Positions 61,413 to 64,000 of a stretch of 64,000 nucleotides of DNA are shown here, in pieces (position 1 is the stretch's first letter; the number at the start of each line of letters is the position of its first letter). The stretch covers positions 21,838 through 85,837 of the forward strand of contig NZ_BJNW01000013.1 in NCBI RefSeq assembly GCF_006539885.1. Direction: 5' to 3'. The notes under the pieces are model-generated. The model ran no database searches and was not told the DNA's origin. It saw only the letters and a list, made by a program, of their open reading frames with translations. This DNA is from Kocuria varians (GTDB taxonomy: Bacteria > Actinomycetota > Actinomycetes > Actinomycetales > Micrococcaceae). The translations under genes were made by a program, and so were the position numbers.

Positions 61413-64000
61413 TCATGCCTTGGGCGGGGCCACGGACTTGTTCGCCGGGGGCCACACCACGCCGGCCTCGCCCAGCTCGTCCCGGGACAGCAGCGGCCCG
61501 TCGAGCACCGCGGCCAGCAGAGCCTCCTGGTCGGCTTCTAGGGACACAAGCCGGGTGAGGGTACACAGCAGCTCTGTGAACTCTGTGGACCACTCCGCCT
61601 CCCACGTCTCGGCCACGATGTGATCCAGCGGGGAGGTCTTGTTCCCCCCGGGGGTGGCCGAACGCTTATCGGCCCACGCGTCGATCACGTTGGTGCCGCC
61701 GACCGTGTACCCGCGCACCTGCGGGGTGACGTGGCTCCACACCCCGGCGCCCAGGTGCAGGACGTGGGTGGTTTCGTCGTAGTCCACCGTCGAGGGTAGG
61801 GCTGATCCCATGCTGTGCTCGTAGCGGGGCAGTTCCAGGTCCGGGTCCGGGGACGCGACAGAGGCTTGCCCCTCCCAGTCACCGGCTAGACCGTAGGTGT
61901 GGCACCACAGCACCTTGCGGCCCACCTCCACCGCCCGGTCCCACAGGTTTCGGTCTGCGGTGAGGGGCACCCGGATACCGGGGGTGCGCAGCTCGTCGTC
62001 GAAGGTCTCCACGTAGCCGGGGTGTCCGGTGATACCGGCGACGTAGGCGGTGACGTCAGGGCCAGCGACCCTGGCCCCAAGGCAGCCCGTGAGCGTGTCG
62101 AGCAGCCCGGCGGCAAGGTTCGCGGTGCCGTCCGGGTTCAGCATCGGTAGCACCCGCCCGCCGCGGTTGTTGAAGTGGTGCATGTCCGGCAGCAACCCAG
62201 AAAACGACAGGCCCGGGCCTTGCTTCGGGTGGAAAGAGTGCTGCTCCGTGACGTACACCTGACCGGGGATGCGGGCCTCCCACAGGGGCCGGCGGCAGTC
62301 GTGGATCAGCCGGGAGTCCGCGATCACCCACTGCCGGTCGAAGGACCGGTATCCGACCCGCACCAGGGACGCGTGCGGGATGAACGTCTCGGTCTCGAAC
62401 GGCACCCTGGTGTTCTGGTAGGTGTCCGGCTCTCCGGTGCGGGGACGCGAAGGCGGCAGGGGTGCCTTGGTCTTGCGCAGGTTCGCGTCCCGGGACTCTT
62501 TGAACAGCGCGGACTTCTCCGCCGGGTCGGTCTCAGCGACCACGGTGTTCAGCCGGTACTGCAACGTGTCCGGGGACGGGGAGTACACCCAGGTCCGGTT
62601 CGTGGACAGCCCAGTGGAGTACCACGGGTACAGGTCACGCACCGAGGGGAACGAGGACCATGCGGCCCCAGACTGCGGGGTGAACGGTGCCTGCCACGCG
62701 GAGGGGGCTTCCTGCCACCCGCCCCCTGCCAGGTGAATGTCCGGGAACTGCTCGAACTTCTGGGCCTTCGTGCCGGTCACGTTCCGGTAGTAGATCGGCG
62801 CCGAGGTGTCGGTGTCGGTGCGTGGGCCGCGGACGAACACGCCCACGGCCACCGGGGTCTGGATAGCGAACACCCCATGACCTGGGGGCGGGTTCAACCC
62901 CTCGGGGGTGACGTTGATGATCCACCCGGCGGAGCACTGCCGACGCAGGTACTCGCGCATCCCCGCGAAACCGGGGCCGGTGAGATACCCGGTAGCCGTC
63001 ACGAAGCACACCACCCCCTGATCCGCGCCTTCCAGCTCACGGTGCGCGGTGGACTCAAACGCCTTCCATGTCGCCCACCGCCAGAAGTAGGTGTAGAGGT
63101 TGTTCAGATGCCGTTCGTTGCGCCCGTTGCCCGGCGCCCTGAACTCGTCCAGCGGCGCCCGGCCCGTGGCCGGGTCCACCCCCGTCTCGATCCACCCGCC
63201 CCGGCCCCCGGCCTTGTCCTTGTAGGGCGGGTTGCCGATGACGACCTGAATGTTCTCGTCCCGCTTGACCCGGTTCGCTTCCACCCGCTGCTGGGCGATC
63301 AGACCCGCGTTCCACGACAACCCCTCATCGGCGGCGGTGGCCGTCGGGTCCTCCAAGGTGTCGCCCACGAACATGCGCAACCCGGAGGCCGGGACACTGG
63401 CCCCGGCTTCCTTCACGGCCTGGGAGATGCGCAGCTCCGCGACCGAGAACGGGCCGGATTGCAGCTCGATCCCGTACAACCTGCCCACCATCGAGGACAC
63501 CGCCTCCGCGGCAGCCCCCGGCCCGTACTCGGCGGCAGCGTCCGCAGCGACCCGCCGCAGCACCGACAGGGGGTACGTCCCGGTGCCCATCGCCGGGTCG
63601 ATCACCGAGGTCACCGGATCACGCAACCCCCGCGGGCGCCCCAGGTGCTCACGCACCGCCTCATCCGCCCAGGACACCATCGCATCCACCAGCTCCACCG
63701 GCGTGTAGTAGGACCCCGAGGCTTGCTTCAACGCCGGGTCGTAGGCGGCGAGAAAGTGCTCATAGAGGTGCAGGTACAGGTCCGAACGACCGCTGGCCAT
63801 GTGCCCCCAGTTCACCGCGGACAGGGTGCGGGTGATCGTCTCCACCGCGGTCTGCACCGGGGTGGAACGGATCGGCTGGGCCACCAGCGACAGGGACCGG
63901 CCCATCACCCCGTACTGGCCGGTGAGGGTCTCCGCGATTTCCGACAACGGCAACCGGCCCACCTCCACCCCCTCAGAGACGGCCAGCACCAGGGCAAACA
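61413..64000 (-). CDS. Type ISP restriction-modification enzyme (5' partial)
   Basis: At least 862 residues; the frame is open through the right edge. The visible part begins before an N6-adenine methyltransferase domain: GSYYTPVELVDAMVSWAD, SAM-binding SVIDPAMGTGTYPLSVLRR (motif I), and catalytic VVIGNPPYKDK (NPPY). Then come specificity-type sequence and the Type_ISP_C region (RSFDRQWVIADSRL, GPGLSFSGLLPDMHHFNNRGG). In this class the missing N-terminus carries nuclease and helicase domains, so one polypeptide should methylate and cut. The C-terminus ends in a Lys/Pro/Ala tail. Confidence 0.85.
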   Translation of the reverse strand, partial: FALVLAVSEGVEVGRLPLSEIAETLTGQYGVMGRSLSLVAQPIRSTPVQTAVETITRTLSAVNWGHMASGRSDLYLHLYEHFLAAYDPALKQASGSYYTPVELVDAMVSWADEAVREHLGRPRGLRDPVTSVIDPAMGTGTYPLSVLRRVAADAAAEYGPGAAAEAVSSMVGRLYGIELQSGPFSVAELRISQAVKEAGASVPASGLRMFVGDTLEDPTATAADEGLSWNAGLIAQQRVEANRVKRDENIQVVIGNPPYKDKAGGRGGWIETGVDPATGRAPLDEFRAPGNGRNERHLNNLYTYFWRWATWKAFESTAHRELEGADQGVVCFVTATGYLTGPGFAGMREYLRRQCSAGWIINVTPEGLNPPPGHGVFAIQTPVAVGVFVRGPRTDTDTSAPIYYRNVTGTKAQKFEQFPDIHLAGGGWQEAPSAWQAPFTPQSGAAWSSFPSVRDLYPWYSTGLSTNRTWVYSPSPDTLQYRLNTVVAETDPAEKSALFKESRDANLRKTKAPLPPSRPRTGEPDTYQNTRVPFETETFIPHASLVRVGYRSFDRQWVIADSRLIHDCRRPLWEARIPGQVYVTEQHSFHPKQGPGLSFSGLLPDMHHFNNRGGRVLPMLNPDGTANLAAGLLDTLTGCLGARVAGPDVTAYVAGITGHPGYVETFDDELRTPGIRVPLTADRNLWDRAVEVGRKVLWCHTYGLAGDWEGQASVASPDPDLELPRYEHSMGSALPSTVDYDETTHVLHLGAGVWSHVTPQVRGYTVGGTNVIDAWADKRSATPGGNKTSPLDHIVAETWEAEWSTEFTELLCTLTRLVSLEADQEALLAAVLDGPLLSRDELGEAGVVWPPANKSVAPPKA

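Overview
The window is about 70% GC with strong GTG/ATG start usage, many 4-nt ATGA/GTGA gene overlaps and lipoprotein/Tat-type exporters. This fits a high-GC actinobacterium, most likely a Micrococcaceae relative such as Kocuria; that placement is inference from gene families and composition. Most of it is dense accessory catabolism. I saw no rRNA, tRNA, CRISPR array or transposase.

Left third (0-31 kb): a membrane protein; D-serine ammonia-lyase; a quinate/shikimate catabolic block (QsuB-type 3-dehydroshikimate dehydratase, QsuD-type dehydrogenase, divergent IclR regulator and an MHS-family transporter carrying a frameshift); a complete self-regulated ribose operon (rbsR-A-C-B-K-D) with a perfect LacI-type operator; an MFS transporter; a GMC oxidoreductase; an Old Yellow Enzyme; a PheC-like lipoprotein; an aldehyde dehydrogenase with an AraC regulator; a PaaI thioesterase; and a four-gene minus-strand set (aminotransferase, choline/carnitine acyltransferase, MHS transporter, YtcJ-type amidohydrolase).

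Middle (31-44.6 kb): DedA; a UV-dimer glycosylase and an Ogt methyltransferase followed by translationally coupled GT2 and membrane genes; butanediol dehydrogenase; clade-2 catalase; a coupled pair of heme-oxygenase-like diiron protein and CDGSH iron-sulfur protein; TauE/SafE exporter; Ohr peroxidase. Two small genes (28 and 55 codons) were read directly from the sequence in this part.

A decay zone (44.7-50.7 kb) holds a TauE remnant behind a CstR-like operator, a rhodanese gene fused out of frame to a beheaded acyl-CoA synthetase, an orphan HTH antitoxin-like gene, a RelE toxin with a frameshifted antitoxin, and an NAD(P)-binding gene stopped by one TGG-to-TAG change. Intact genes inside it are a LacI regulator and a divergent EthD-VOC fusion.

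Right part (50.8-64 kb): an exported intradiol dioxygenase, an HAAAP amino-acid transporter divergent from an OhrR-type regulator, oleate hydratase divergent from a TetR regulator, histidine-utilisation genes (hutG, hutT, IclR regulator), a lipoprotein, and at the edge a partial type ISP restriction-modification enzyme.

A 13-mer, GACGACGACGCCG, recurs throughout, often just 3' of stop codons in the sense direction, and forms the stems of several hairpins between convergent genes.
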